This document shows, piece by piece, positions 1-8,364 of a stretch of DNA of 64,000 nt. Each line of letters opens with the position of its first letter. Positions within the stretch are counted from its first letter, which is position 1. A program made the translations under genes and the position numbers. The stretch comes from Uliginosibacterium flavum (GTDB taxonomy: Bacteria; Pseudomonadota; Gammaproteobacteria; Burkholderiales; Rhodocyclaceae): the NCBI RefSeq assembly GCF_040566545.1, contig NZ_JBEWZI010000021.1, positions 5,601-69,600 of the forward strand, given 5' to 3'. The notes beneath the pieces were generated by a model. It did not search any database. It was not told where the DNA came from and worked only from the letters and a program-made list of their open reading frames with translations.

Positions 1-2
1 TG

Positions 3-536
3 CAGCAACATGGCCTGAGTGAGGTCACCGACGGCGAGGTGGTGTTGCAGACCATGCCACGCCTGTTCGGCTTCGTCTTCAACCCCGTCAGCTTCTGGTA
101 TTGCCACGACAAAGAGGGCGGTTTGCGCGTGGTGCTGGCCGAGGTGAGCAATACCTTCGGCGAGCGTCACAACTACCTCGTCGCGCATGCGGATCGGCGC
201 GTGATCGGGCCGGAGGATGTACTGGTAGCGCAGAAGGTTTTTCATGTTTCGCCCTTCTTTCCTGTGCGCGGCGAATATCACTTCAGCTTCATCCGGCGCG
301 GTGAGCGTCTGACCGTGGCGCTGGATTATTTCGATGGCGGACAGAAGCAGCTCACCACCCGCCTGATCAGTCACGAACAGCCGCTGACTGCGGGCAACTT
401 GCTGCGCGCCTGGCTGCGTTGCCCGCTGCTGACTTTAGGTGTCGTGTATCGCATCAACTGGCAGGCGCTGCGGCTGGTGATCAAGCGCGTCCAGTTTTTC
501 ACAAAACCTCAAGCCCCCCGAGAGGAAACAACATGA
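3..536 (+). CDS. DUF1365 family protein (5' partial)
   Basis: The frame is open from the left edge, so the N-terminus lies outside the window and 177 residues are visible. This is the DUF1365 family, proteins of unknown activity that usually sit beside a cyclopropane-fatty-acid synthase. The signature MPRLFGFVFNPVSFWYC occupies visible residues 18-34 and is followed by EVSNTFGERHNY. The TGA overlaps the cfa start (ATGA at 533-536), which implies translational coupling. In related clusters an FAD-dependent amine oxidase precedes this gene and would lie just left of the window. The GTG at 39 is probably internal. A role in lipid modification is inferred only from context. Confidence 0.85.
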   Translation, partial: QQHGLSEVTDGEVVLQTMPRLFGFVFNPVSFWYCHDKEGGLRVVLAEVSNTFGERHNYLVAHADRRVIGPEDVLVAQKVFHVSPFFPVRGEYHFSFIRRGERLTVALDYFDGGQKQLTTRLISHEQPLTAGNLLRAWLRCPLLTLGVVYRINWQALRLVIKRVQFFTKPQAPREETT

Positions 537-1753
537 GTAACTCCAGCTCCCTCACACTGAATGACATTGGTGTTCTGCCGCGTTCTGCTCAACTTGTGCT
601 GCGCATGCTGGATGGCGTGCAAGGCGGCAGCGTCGTGCTGCGCTTTCCCGATGGTGCTCAGCGCACCGTCGGCACGGGGCCGCTGCAGGCAACGATGCTA
701 GTGCAGGACTGGCAGGTTTTCGAACGCATCATCAGTCACGGATCGATTGGTTTTGCCGAAGACTTCATGGCTGGCGCGTGGAGCACGGATCATCTACCGG
801 CGCTGCTGACCCTGCTGGCGCAGAACCGTCCTGCGCTGGAGAAGGCCATCCACGGCAACGCCTTGCGCCTGGCGATGCACTGGGTCTGGCATCGTCTGCG
901 CCCGAACAGCAAGCGCGGCTCGAAGAAGAATATCGAGGCCCATTACGATCTGGGCAACGACTTCTACCGCGAATGGCTGGATGAATCGATGAGCTATTCC
1001 AGCGCGCTGTATGCCACGCCGGAACAGAGCTTCGAAGAGGCGCAGCTGGAGAAATATCGCCACGCCCTGCGCACGCTGGATGCGCGACCCGGCCAGCATA
1101 TTCTGGAGGTCGGCTGCGGCTGGGGCGGCTTTGCCGAGATCGCGGCGCTGGAGTTTGGCTGTCGCGTGACAGGCCTGACTTTGTCAAACGAGCAACTGGC
1201 CTGGGCGCGCGAGCGCGCGCAGAAGAATGGCTTCGCCGACAAGGCCGAATTCGTATTGCGCGACTATCGCGACGAGCGCGGCCGGTATGATCATATCGTT
1301 TCCATCGAGATGATCGAGGCGGTTGGCGAATCCTACTGGCCCTCGTATTTCGCGCAGCTGCGCTCCTTGCTCAAGCCGCGTGGCCGTGTCGTGGTGCAGG
1401 CGATCACGATTGCCGACGAGCTGTTCGCGCATTACCGCAAGGATGTCGATTTCATCCAGCGCTACATCTTCCCCGGCGGCATGTTGCCCTCGCCGCAGAT
1501 CTTCCATCAGCAGGCCGACAAGGCCCGTCTGGTGGTGACCCGCGCGCATGCTTTCGGTCTCGATTACGCGCGCACCCTGAATGAATGGCTGCAGCGCTTC
1601 AATGCCAAACTGGACAAGGTGCAGGCGCAGGGTTTTGACGAGCGTTTCGTGCGCATGTGGCAGTTCTATCTGGCCTACTGCGAGGCGGGCTTTCGCGCGC
1701 GCAGCACCGATGTGTATCAGTTCGTGCTGAGCCATCAAGGAGAGACGGCATGA
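533..1753 (+). CDS. cfa: Cyclopropane-fatty-acyl-phospholipid synthase
   Basis: A 406-residue SAM-dependent methyltransferase. The family transfers a methylene group from S-adenosylmethionine to cis double bonds of membrane phospholipid acyl chains. SAM motif I, LEVGCGWGG, is at residues 191-199. The segment YCEAGFRAR holds C383, which aligns with the catalytic Cys of E. coli Cfa. Length is typical for the family. The ATG at 533 is chosen because it overlaps the DUF1365 stop, follows a purine-rich GAGAGGAAAC, and matches the usual N-terminus; upstream in-frame codons lie inside DUF1365. The stop overlaps the next start. Cfa paralogues in this kind of cluster may act on specialised lipids rather than in stationary phase; that is inference. 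Confidence 0.93.
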   Translation: MSNSSSLTLNDIGVLPRSAQLVLRMLDGVQGGSVVLRFPDGAQRTVGTGPLQATMLVQDWQVFERIISHGSIGFAEDFMAGAWSTDHLPALLTLLAQNRPALEKAIHGNALRLAMHWVWHRLRPNSKRGSKKNIEAHYDLGNDFYREWLDESMSYSSALYATPEQSFEEAQLEKYRHALRTLDARPGQHILEVGCGWGGFAEIAALEFGCRVTGLTLSNEQLAWARERAQKNGFADKAEFVLRDYRDERGRYDHIVSIEMIEAVGESYWPSYFAQLRSLLKPRGRVVVQAITIADELFAHYRKDVDFIQRYIFPGGMLPSPQIFHQQADKARLVVTRAHAFGLDYARTLNEWLQRFNAKLDKVQAQGFDERFVRMWQFYLAYCEAGFRARSTDVYQFVLSHQGETA

Positions 1754-2274
1754 GGCGGCTGTTGCTGGGGTTGTGTCTGTTCATGGCGTGCTTGGCGAAT
1801 GCCTCGCAGGCGATCCCTGACGTGGCGCGGGCGCACGCCGAGAGCTGGAATGTGCTGGGTAAGGGGCAGATGAGTTGGTTTGGTCTGCGCCTCTATACCG
1901 CCGAGCTGTGGAGCAGCCAGGCGGCTTTCGATCCGGCCAGCACCTATGCGTTGAAATTGACCTATGACCGATCCTTTGCCGGGGTGCGCCTGAGTAGCGC
2001 GAGTGTCGACGAGATGCGGCGTATCGGGATGCGCGATGAAGCTGTGCTGGCGCGCTGGCAGCAATACATGGACAAGGTCTTCCCGGACGTGAAGGAGGGC
2101 GACGCGCTGACCGGCGTGTTTCTGCCGGGCAAGGGCGCGGTGTTTTATCTGGGCAGCAAGCTGGTGGGCGAGGTGAATGACCCGGCCTTTGCGGCGGCCT
2201 TCTTCGGTATCTGGCTGGATGCGCGCACCAGCGAGCCGGCGCTGCGGCGGCAGCTGATCGGGCAGAGGTCATGA
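1750..2274 (+). CDS. Chalcone isomerase-like periplasmic protein
   Basis: A 174-residue protein with an N-terminal signal peptide (about 1-22, MRRLLLGLCLFMACLANASQ). The body contains WFGLRLYTAELW, YDRSFAGVRL and a C-terminal GIWLD segment, typical of the bacterial chalcone-isomerase-like family (fatty-acid-binding fold). No flavonoid chemistry is implied. It starts four bases inside the end of cfa (ATGA), so it is translated as part of the same operon. Homologues are regularly found with cfa, DUF1365 and DUF3833 genes. A role in binding or transporting an acyl product is inferred. The family is supported by motif pattern only. Confidence 0.75.
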   Translation: MRRLLLGLCLFMACLANASQAIPDVARAHAESWNVLGKGQMSWFGLRLYTAELWSSQAAFDPASTYALKLTYDRSFAGVRLSSASVDEMRRIGMRDEAVLARWQQYMDKVFPDVKEGDALTGVFLPGKGAVFYLGSKLVGEVNDPAFAAAFFGIWLDARTSEPALRRQLIGQRS

Positions 2275-2303
2275 AACAGGGCGAATTCGAGTTTTTCAGG
2301 CAG

Positions 2304-2345
2304 ACTGCCCGAAGAGCCGCTACCAGCTTGTATCTTCAGGCAGGG
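2304..2345. repeat. REP-like hairpin element
   Basis: Inverted arms TGCCCGAAGA (2306-2315) and TCTTCAGGCA (2333-2342) lie between the CHI-like gene and the MFS gene. This is one of about nine intergenic copies in the window built around the core GCGGCTCTTCAGGCAGG. It could form an mRNA hairpin inside the operon. Confidence 0.5.
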
Positions 2346-2412
2346 TGTCTGTACAGGCCCGCCAGTAGCGGGTCTTCAGCTTGCTGTTTTCTGCATTCGG
2401 CAGCGAAATTTC

Positions 2413-3690
2413 ATGTCTGAGACGCGCGCCGCGCTGGGCGATGTTCCGCTGCCGGTGCTGGGCGCCTACGGCCTGCTCGGTATGCCGCTGGCCTTCGTGG
2501 CGCTGCCGATTTACGTGCATGTTCCCAAGCTCTACGCCGACTTCGGTTTGTCGCTGAGCGCCATCGGCGCGGTGCTGCTGCTGGCGCGGATCTGGGATGC
2601 GCTGATTGATCCGCTGATTGGTTTGTGGGGCGATCGCTGGGGTCGGCGTCGGGCGGCGATTTTCGCGGCCGTTCCGCTGCTGTCGCTGGGCCTGCTCGGC
2701 CTGCTCCATCCCCCGGCCGGAGACGCCAGCGCAGCGCGGCTCCTGGGCATGCTGCTGATCGTGTATCTGGGCTATTCGCTGGCCACGGTGAATCATCATG
2801 CCTGGGGGGCGGAGCTTTCCAGTCACACCCATTTGCGCACGCGCATCACCGCCACGCGCGAAGCTTTTGCCTTGTTCGGTGTGGTGCTGGCGGCGGCCTT
2901 GCCGGGCGTGCTCGGGGCGAGTCTGGCGGACGGGTTGGCGCAGATGTCATGGTTGTTTGTGGGCTTGCTGCTGGTCGCGGCGGCGGCTTTGTGGATCGTG
3001 CCGCAGGCGCCCGTGTCGACGGCGCGCGCCTTGCCCGGTGCGCTGTATCGTGCCCTGTTCAGCCGGCGTTTCCAGCGTCTGCTCGCGGTGTTCGCGCTCA
3101 GTGGTATCGCGGCGGCGATTCCGGCTTCGCTGGTGCTGTTCTTCGTGGCCGATGTGCTGCAGGCCGAGCAGCATTCGGGCGCCTATCTGGCTTTGTATTT
3201 CGTCGCAGGTGCCGCCGGTCTGCCGCTGTGGGTGTGGCTGGCGCGGCGTCTGGGCAAGCTGTTCGCCTGGGGTATCGGCATGGCCTTGTCGATTGTCGTG
3301 TTCGTGTGGGCCGGCACCCTCGGGGCGGGCGATCTGATTCCGTTTGCCGTGATTTGCGCGCTGTCCGGCCTGGCGCTGGGAGCCGATCTGGCCTTGCCGC
3401 CTTCGGTGCTGGCGGATCTGATCGAGCGCGACGCGGGGGCGGGGGCCGGCAGCTATTTCGGCTGGTGGAACTTCGTCGCCAAGCTGAATCTGGCGCTGGC
3501 CGCTGGCCTGAGTCTGCCGCTACTGGCCTGGCTGGGCTATGTGCCCGGCAGCACGGACGAGCAGGGCCACATGGCTTTAGCTTGGGTGTATGCCGGCGTG
3601 CCGGCCTTGTTGAAATGCCTGGCGCTGGCGCTGCTGTGGCGCCAGCGTGCGGCGATTGAGTCGATTGAAACCGAAGGAGTTCGAGCATGA
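2413..3690 (+). CDS. MFS transporter (sugar:cation symporter-like)
   Basis: A 425-residue integral membrane protein with about twelve hydrophobic segments. The loop after the second helix carries DALIDPLIGLWGDRWGRRR, resembling the D-x-D-P...GxxxDrxxxRxGRRR signature of the GPH/MelB-like branch of the major facilitator superfamily. It is the fourth gene of the lipid cluster and its TGA overlaps the start of the DUF3833 lipoprotein (ATGA at 3687). The substrate is unknown. The consistent company of cfa-type genes suggests it moves a lipid or lipid precursor rather than a sugar, which is inference. Confidence 0.82.
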   Translation: MSETRAALGDVPLPVLGAYGLLGMPLAFVALPIYVHVPKLYADFGLSLSAIGAVLLLARIWDALIDPLIGLWGDRWGRRRAAIFAAVPLLSLGLLGLLHPPAGDASAARLLGMLLIVYLGYSLATVNHHAWGAELSSHTHLRTRITATREAFALFGVVLAAALPGVLGASLADGLAQMSWLFVGLLLVAAAALWIVPQAPVSTARALPGALYRALFSRRFQRLLAVFALSGIAAAIPASLVLFFVADVLQAEQHSGAYLALYFVAGAAGLPLWVWLARRLGKLFAWGIGMALSIVVFVWAGTLGAGDLIPFAVICALSGLALGADLALPPSVLADLIERDAGAGAGSYFGWWNFVAKLNLALAAGLSLPLLAWLGYVPGSTDEQGHMALAWVYAGVPALLKCLALALLWRQRAAIESIETEGVRA

Positions 3691-4217
3691 AAAAATATCT
3701 GTTGGCCTGGTGTGCGGCCTTGGTCTTGTTGAGCGGCTGTGCCAGTGTCGAGGTGACCGATTACAAGGCAGAACAGCCCGCGCTGGATCTGCGCAAGTAT
3801 TTCAATGGCAAGCTGGATGCCTGGGGGATGTTTCAGGATCGCAGTGGCAAGGTGATCAAGCGCTTTCACGTGGCGATGATTGCCACCTGGCAGGGCGATG
3901 TCGGCACGCTGGATGAGCGCTTCACCTATTCGGATGGCACGACCCAGACACGCATCTGGACCCTGACGCGTCAGCCCGACGGTAACTACATCGGGCGTGC
4001 CGATGATGTCGTGGGCGAGGCGCGTGGCGAGCTGTCGGGCAATGCGCTGCGCTGGCGCTACGTGATGGCCCTGCCGGTGGATGGCAAGGTGTACAACGTG
4101 GACTTCGATGACTGGATGTTCCTGATTGATGACAAGGTGATGCTGAATCGCTCCTTCATGAGCAAGTTCGGGATCGATCTGGGGCAGGTCACTCTGACTT
4201 TTACAAAGCAGGACTGA
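3687..4217 (+). CDS. DUF3833 family lipoprotein
   Basis: A 176-residue putative lipoprotein. The signal sequence ends in the lipobox LSGC with Cys18, and residue +2 is Ala, compatible with outer-membrane sorting. The mature region contains the DUF3833 pattern YFNGKLDAWGMFQDRSGKV and a DDWMFLIDD segment near the C-terminus. Function is unknown. It overlaps the MFS gene by four bases and is followed after about 58 bases by the SDR gene. Homologues occur in the same DUF1365-cfa cluster in other Proteobacteria, supporting a role in an envelope lipid pathway. Confidence 0.85.
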   Translation: MKKYLLAWCAALVLLSGCASVEVTDYKAEQPALDLRKYFNGKLDAWGMFQDRSGKVIKRFHVAMIATWQGDVGTLDERFTYSDGTTQTRIWTLTRQPDGNYIGRADDVVGEARGELSGNALRWRYVMALPVDGKVYNVDFDDWMFLIDDKVMLNRSFMSKFGIDLGQVTLTFTKQD

Positions 4218-4275
4218 GCAATGAGGACTGAGTGCTGAGTGAAATTTGTGCTGGCTTTACCAGCAGGGGAAATCG

Positions 4276-5049
4276 ATGAAAAGTCTGAACCCGAAAGTTA
4301 CTGACTGGCGTGGCAAGCGCGTGTGGATTGTCGGCGCCTCGACCGGCATCGGTGCGGCGTTGGCGCGTGAGCTGGCTGCGCGTGGTGCGCAACTGGTCTT
4401 GTCGGCACGTGGCATCGATCGCCTGACCTCGCTGGTGGCCGATCTGCAGCATGCCATCGCGCTTCCCTTTGATGCGAGCGACTCTTCAGCCATGCAGGCT
4501 GCAGCGCAAGACGCAGTGCGGCTCTTGGGCGGGCTGGATATGGTGATTTTCAACGCAGGCACTTATCAGGCGCTGCGTGCCTGGGAGCTGACGCCGGAAA
4601 ACATCCGAACGACGCTGAATGTGAATCTGCTCGGCGTGATGGATGGCGTGACGGCGGTGCTGCCGGGCATGCTGACGGCCGGGCAGGGACACGTGGTGAT
4701 CGTCGGCAGCGTGGCCGGGTATCGTGGCTTGCCCAAGGCATCGGTGTATGGCGCGTCGAAAGCCGCACTGATCAATTTTGCCGAGTCGATTTACATGGAT
4801 CTGGCGCCACGCGGGATTGCCGTGAGTCTGGTCAGCCCCGGCTTTGTCGCCACGCCGCTGACGGCGCAGAATGATTTCAAGATGCCCGCGCTGATCACGG
4901 CGGAAGAGGCTGCTGCGGAAATCCTCAAGGGACTGGCGAAGGGACAATTCGAGATCCACTTCCCGAAACGCTTCTCGCGCTTTCTCAAGTTGCTGCAGAT
5001 CCTGCCCGCGCGTTTGTATTTCGCACTTGTTTCACGGACGGTGCAATGA
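4276..5049 (+). CDS. Short-chain dehydrogenase/reductase
   Basis: A 257-residue SDR oxidoreductase. The NAD(P)-binding motif GASTGIG is at residues 20-26 and the catalytic Tyr-x3-Lys is Y158/K162 (YGASK). The ATG at 4276 is chosen because AGGGGAA lies just upstream and the N-terminus then fits the family; an in-frame start at 4246 would read through the intergenic spacer. The stop TGA overlaps the start of the NTF2-like gene (ATGATG at 5046). The substrate is not predictable. Its place in the lipid cluster suggests reduction of a fatty acyl or related carbonyl. Confidence 0.88.
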   Translation: MKSLNPKVTDWRGKRVWIVGASTGIGAALARELAARGAQLVLSARGIDRLTSLVADLQHAIALPFDASDSSAMQAAAQDAVRLLGGLDMVIFNAGTYQALRAWELTPENIRTTLNVNLLGVMDGVTAVLPGMLTAGQGHVVIVGSVAGYRGLPKASVYGASKAALINFAESIYMDLAPRGIAVSLVSPGFVATPLTAQNDFKMPALITAEEAAAEILKGLAKGQFEIHFPKRFSRFLKLLQILPARLYFALVSRTVQ

Positions 5050-5468
5050 TGGATAAAACCCTGCAAGGCCTGATCGACTGGTATCAGAGCATCTGCCCCG
5101 AGAGCATCGGCCGCGCGGGCGAGTTCTACGCGCCCGATGCGCACTTCGTGGACCCCTTCAACGATGTGCATGGCGTGCCGGCCATCGAGAAAATCTTCCG
5201 TCACATGTTTACGCAGGTAGAGCAGCCGCGTTTCGTTGTGAAAGACGTGTGCACAGGGGTAGATCAGGCTTCGCTGACCTGGGATTTCAATTTCAGTACG
5301 GGCGGCAGGCTATATGTGGTGCCGGGCGCAACATTTCTGCGTTTCGACCCGAAAGGGCAGGTTTGCATGCACCGTGACTACTGGGACCCCGCAAGCGCAC
5401 TGTTCATGGGCCTTCCGCTGATTGGCTGGGTCTTGCGGGCGATCTATCAGCGGCTGCGCGCGCAATGA
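5046..5468 (+). CDS. NTF2-like / SnoaL-like family protein
   Basis: A 140-residue alpha+beta barrel protein. The pattern WYQSICPESIGRAGEFYAPD, followed by AHFVDPFNDVHGV, is typical of the nuclear-transport-factor-2-like superfamily, whose bacterial members are small enzymes or ligand-binding proteins. It overlaps the SDR gene and closes the cluster. Two consecutive Met codons (5046 and 5049) are possible starts. The same NTF2-like gene accompanies cfa/SDR/DUF3833 genes in other genomes. Function is unknown. Confidence 0.8.
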   Translation: MMDKTLQGLIDWYQSICPESIGRAGEFYAPDAHFVDPFNDVHGVPAIEKIFRHMFTQVEQPRFVVKDVCTGVDQASLTWDFNFSTGGRLYVVPGATFLRFDPKGQVCMHRDYWDPASALFMGLPLIGWVLRAIYQRLRAQ

Positions 5469-5564
5469 CTTGAAAGTGATGTGGTGGGTGGATTTGCGGT
5501 ACTCTTTTGCCACAAATCCTTCCACGGCCGTCGCAAGCGGCCATCACGACAGGCCACGTTCACC

Positions 5565-6218
5565 ATGAATGTCTTTGCTCGCAACATTCTGCTCGTCGAT
5601 GATCATGCGCTGCTGCAGCATGCGCTCAAGTCCATGCTGGAGCCCTTGATGGCCGGCGGTGAAATCGTCTGTGCTGCTTCTGCTCAGGATGCGGTTGCCG
5701 CACTGCGTACCGGTAAAACTTTTCATCTCGTTCTGCTTGATCTGAAGCTGCCCGATAGCGACGGGCTGCGCCTGATGAGTTTGCTGCGCCGTGAAGTGCC
5801 CGGCGTGCCGGTGGCGATCTTCTCCGGCCAGGATGCGCCGATCTATCGCCAGCTGGCGCGTGAGGCGGATGCCGATGGCTTCCTCTCCAAATCGCTGGAT
5901 CCGAATGCGGTGATTGATGGCGTGCGTACGCTGCTTTCTGGTCGTCGTTTCTATGACGATCAGCTTGAGCGTGGGCGTGCCCTGCAGGCCGGCGAAACGC
6001 GCCCGCGCCCCAAACTCAGCCCCAAGCAGGAGCGCGTGCTGTGCTGCCTGATGGAAGGCCTGTCGAACAAGGAAATCGCCCAGCGCCTGGATCTGTCCGA
6101 GCGCACCGTGAAGATGCACCTGACTTCGGTGTATCACGTACTCGGCGTCAATACGCGTTCGCAGGCCATTCTGGTTGGGCAGACCCTGAACCTTTCCATG
6201 CCGCCGGCCGATGCCTGA
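5565..6218 (+). CDS. NarL/FixJ-family response regulator
   Basis: A 217-residue two-component regulator. The receiver domain (about 8-125) has the acidic pair in LLVDDH, phospho-acceptor D59 (LLDLKLPDSDG) and K108 in FLSKSL. The C-terminal LuxR-type helix-turn-helix (about 148-210) reads LSPKQERVLCCLMEGLSNKE and onward. The ATG at 5565 is chosen because it begins the receiver fold directly; an in-frame start at 5481 would add a basic, unconserved leader. It overlaps the histidine kinase gene by eight bases, so the pair forms one transcription unit. DNA targets are unknown. Confidence 0.88.
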   Translation: MNVFARNILLVDDHALLQHALKSMLEPLMAGGEIVCAASAQDAVAALRTGKTFHLVLLDLKLPDSDGLRLMSLLRREVPGVPVAIFSGQDAPIYRQLAREADADGFLSKSLDPNAVIDGVRTLLSGRRFYDDQLERGRALQAGETRPRPKLSPKQERVLCCLMEGLSNKEIAQRLDLSERTVKMHLTSVYHVLGVNTRSQAILVGQTLNLSMPPADA

Positions 6219-7122
6219 ACGTAGCGCGGTGTCTTCCGCAACATTTTTGTCGGCCATTCGCGCAGCACTTGCCGCAGTTTTCATCAGCAGCCTCGCCTTG
6301 CTGGTGAGCAGGGGCGTGAGCGTGCAGGGCGTGCTGTGGTGTGCCGTCAGTTGCGCTGGTTTGATCGTGATCGGCGTGTTGCTGGACCGCTATCGCAGCA
6401 GCCTGGAGGCGGAAAATCTGGCCGAGGACGCACAGGCCGTCAGCCCCTTGCAGCGTGAAGGTGAATTCCTGTCCTCGCTGGGCCACGATCTGCGCCAGCC
6501 TGCGCAAGCCATTTCCCTGTTTGCCGCGACCTTGTCGGCGCATCCTTTGCCGGAGTCTTCACGCAAGCTGGTTACGGGGATTGAAGCCGCTGTGCAGCAA
6601 CTCTCCGAGCAGCTCGAAGCCGTGTTCAACATTGCCAAGGTGGAAGCGGGCCAGTTCGAATGTCATCTGACGCCGGTCGGCCTGGAGGATGTGTTTGCAC
6701 TGGCGGTGGCGAATCAGCTCGATGAGGCACATGAACGCCAGCTGCATTTGCGGCGGGTTACGACGGCGCGCCATGTGATCGCCGATGAAGCCCTGCTGCT
6801 GCGTACGATTGACCGCATGCTTGCGCACGCCCTGAGCATCACCAAAGAGGGCGGCGTGGTGCTGGGCTGTCGTCAGCGCGGAGCCGTAGTGGTGATCGAA
6901 GTATGGGACAGCAGTGAAGGGATCGCTGCAGAAATCCTGCCTGCCGTGTTCGTACCGGGCTCGGTGTATGGTCAGCAACTGGCCGATCGCGGACTTGGCT
7001 TGGTGTTGGCGCGTCGCCTCGCCACTTTGATGGGCGGGCATGTGAGCATCAGTTCCGTGCTGGGGCGGGGCTGCATCCTGCGCCTGACGCTGCCCCTTGT
7101 CTCCGCCCCGACTTCCGCCTGA
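6211..7122 (+). CDS. Membrane histidine kinase with degenerate N-box
   Basis: A 303-residue sensor kinase. Two N-terminal membrane helices (about 10-30 and 38-56) are separated by a short loop, so there is no extracytoplasmic sensor domain. The H-box GHDLRQPAQ has H92. In the ATPase domain the usual N-box pattern NLLxNA is replaced by RMLAHAL, with His206 where the Mg-binding Asn belongs and Arg at the other Asn position. The G1 box reads VWDSSEGI. G2 (DRGLGLVLARRLA) looks normal. ATP binding or kinase activity may therefore be weakened. It overlaps the response regulator. A role as phosphatase or intramembrane sensor is inferred. Confidence 0.8.
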   Translation: MPERSAVSSATFLSAIRAALAAVFISSLALLVSRGVSVQGVLWCAVSCAGLIVIGVLLDRYRSSLEAENLAEDAQAVSPLQREGEFLSSLGHDLRQPAQAISLFAATLSAHPLPESSRKLVTGIEAAVQQLSEQLEAVFNIAKVEAGQFECHLTPVGLEDVFALAVANQLDEAHERQLHLRRVTTARHVIADEALLLRTIDRMLAHALSITKEGGVVLGCRQRGAVVVIEVWDSSEGIAAEILPAVFVPGSVYGQQLADRGLGLVLARRLATLMGGHVSISSVLGRGCILRLTLPLVSAPTSA

Positions 7123-7770
7123 TCAATCCGCCTTGGGTGCGCTCTTGCTGGACGACTGATCCGGCAGTGCGTTGAGCTGCTTGGCACGCTCCGGCGTGAT
7201 GATCTCGAACAGGCTGACTACCTTCTGCACACCCGAAGTGTTGCGGGCTACTTCGATAGCGGCCAAGGATTCACCCTCGGTTACGACACCCAGCAGGTAA
7301 ACAATCCCGGACTCGGTGACGACCTTGACGTGATGGCCCGAGATATAGGGCGAATCAAACAGACGCGTCTTGACCTTGGTGGTCAGAAAAGAGTCGTTGT
7401 TGCGCGTGCCAAAGGAGCTGGGGTAGCCGAGGGCGATCTCATTGAAGACCTCACGCACATTGGAAGTCTGGCGTGCCAGAGCCTCGACTTCGCCGCGGCT
7501 CGGTTCATCGATGGCGTGGCCGGTCAGTAGTACCCAGCGGTTGAATGAGGTTGCCGAGACGGCCGTTTTTGCCTCCAGCGTGGCCGGGAAGCTGCGGTTG
7601 AATTTGGTCTCGATTTCGCGATCCATGATCTGTTCACCATAGGTGCGGCGATCCAGGGTGGAGGCCACGCCGGTGCCTACGCCGACAACGGCCAGCGGTA
7701 CGCAGGCCTGCAGCAGTGAGGCGGCGGCCAGCGCGACAAACAGTGCGCGCAGCGAAAAACGATGTGTCAT
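7123..7770 (-). CDS. dolP: Dual-BON-domain outer-membrane lipoprotein
   Basis: A 215-residue lipoprotein with signal sequence and lipobox LQAC near residue 22. Two BON domains follow (about 65-125 and 130-195), with the recurring VKVVTESGIVYLLGVVTEGE pattern in the second. DolP (formerly YraP) maintains outer-membrane integrity and supports the BAM complex in E. coli. The ATG at 7770 overlaps the diaA stop (ATGA) and starts the signal peptide MTHRFSLRALF; a start eight codons earlier lies inside diaA. The argC-diaA-dolP order, with yraN and rsmI nearby, mirrors the enterobacterial rsmI-lpoA-yraN-diaA-dolP region. Confidence 0.87.
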   Translation of the reverse strand: MTHRFSLRALFVALAAASLLQACVPLAVVGVGTGVASTLDRRTYGEQIMDREIETKFNRSFPATLEAKTAVSATSFNRWVLLTGHAIDEPSRGEVEALARQTSNVREVFNEIALGYPSSFGTRNNDSFLTTKVKTRLFDSPYISGHHVKVVTESGIVYLLGVVTEGESLAAIEVARNTSGVQKVVSLFEIITPERAKQLNALPDQSSSKSAPKAD

Positions 7771-8360
7771 ATTTCTTCTCCCATCAGCAAACAATCAATG
7801 CCATCACAGATGCAGTGAATGGCGAGTATATGAACTTCCTGAATTCGAGCGGTGCGGTCATGCGGTACGCAAATGTGCACGTCGCCATCCTTGAGCAGGC
7901 TTGCAAGTTTTCCGCCGCCTTTGCCGGTGAGTGCCACGACGCGCAGATCGCGTTCATGGGCAGCCTCGATGGCGGCCAGCACATTGGGCGAGTTGCCACT
8001 GGTGGAAATCGCCAGTAGCACATCACCCGGCTGGCCGAGTGCGCGAATCTGCTTGGCGAAGACGTGTTCCCAGGCGTAATCATTGGCAATGGCCGAAATC
8101 GCCGAGGTGTCGGTGGTCAGCGAAATAGCCGCCAGTTCGGGGCGTTCGCGCTCGAAGCGGCCCAGCAACTCGGCGGTGAAGTGCTGCGCGTCAGCGGCCG
8201 AACCTCCATTGCCGCAGGCGAGGATTTTGCCGTTGGAGAGCAGGGCGCGCACCATCGATTCGGTGGCTTCCAGAATCGGCATGGCGAGCACTTCTGCAGC
8301 CGCCAGCTTGGTCTGGGCACTGTCTTCGAAGTGCAGGACGATGCGGGAAATCAGATCCAT
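7767..8360 (-). CDS. diaA: SIS-domain protein DiaA / phosphoheptose isomerase-like
   Basis: A 197-residue SIS-domain protein. The core motifs CGNGGSAADAQHF and ISTSGNSPNV bind sugar phosphate in the family. The segment IQEVHILAIHCICD retains the Gln and His that in GmhA are catalytic, so isomerase activity is possible. Synteny with yraN, dolP and rsmI favours DiaA, the tetrameric activator of DnaA at the replication origin. DiaA and GmhA cannot be separated from sequence alone. It lies four bases after argC and overlaps dolP by four bases, so the three are co-transcribed. Confidence 0.82.
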   Translation of the reverse strand: MDLISRIVLHFEDSAQTKLAAAEVLAMPILEATESMVRALLSNGKILACGNGGSAADAQHFTAELLGRFERERPELAAISLTTDTSAISAIANDYAWEHVFAKQIRALGQPGDVLLAISTSGNSPNVLAAIEAAHERDLRVVALTGKGGGKLASLLKDGDVHICVPHDRTARIQEVHILAIHCICDGIDCLLMGEEI

Positions 8361-8364
8361 ATGC

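Noticed and set aside
5481..5564. N-terminal extension of the response regulator
   Set aside because: It is basic and unconserved; the receiver domain starts cleanly at 5565.
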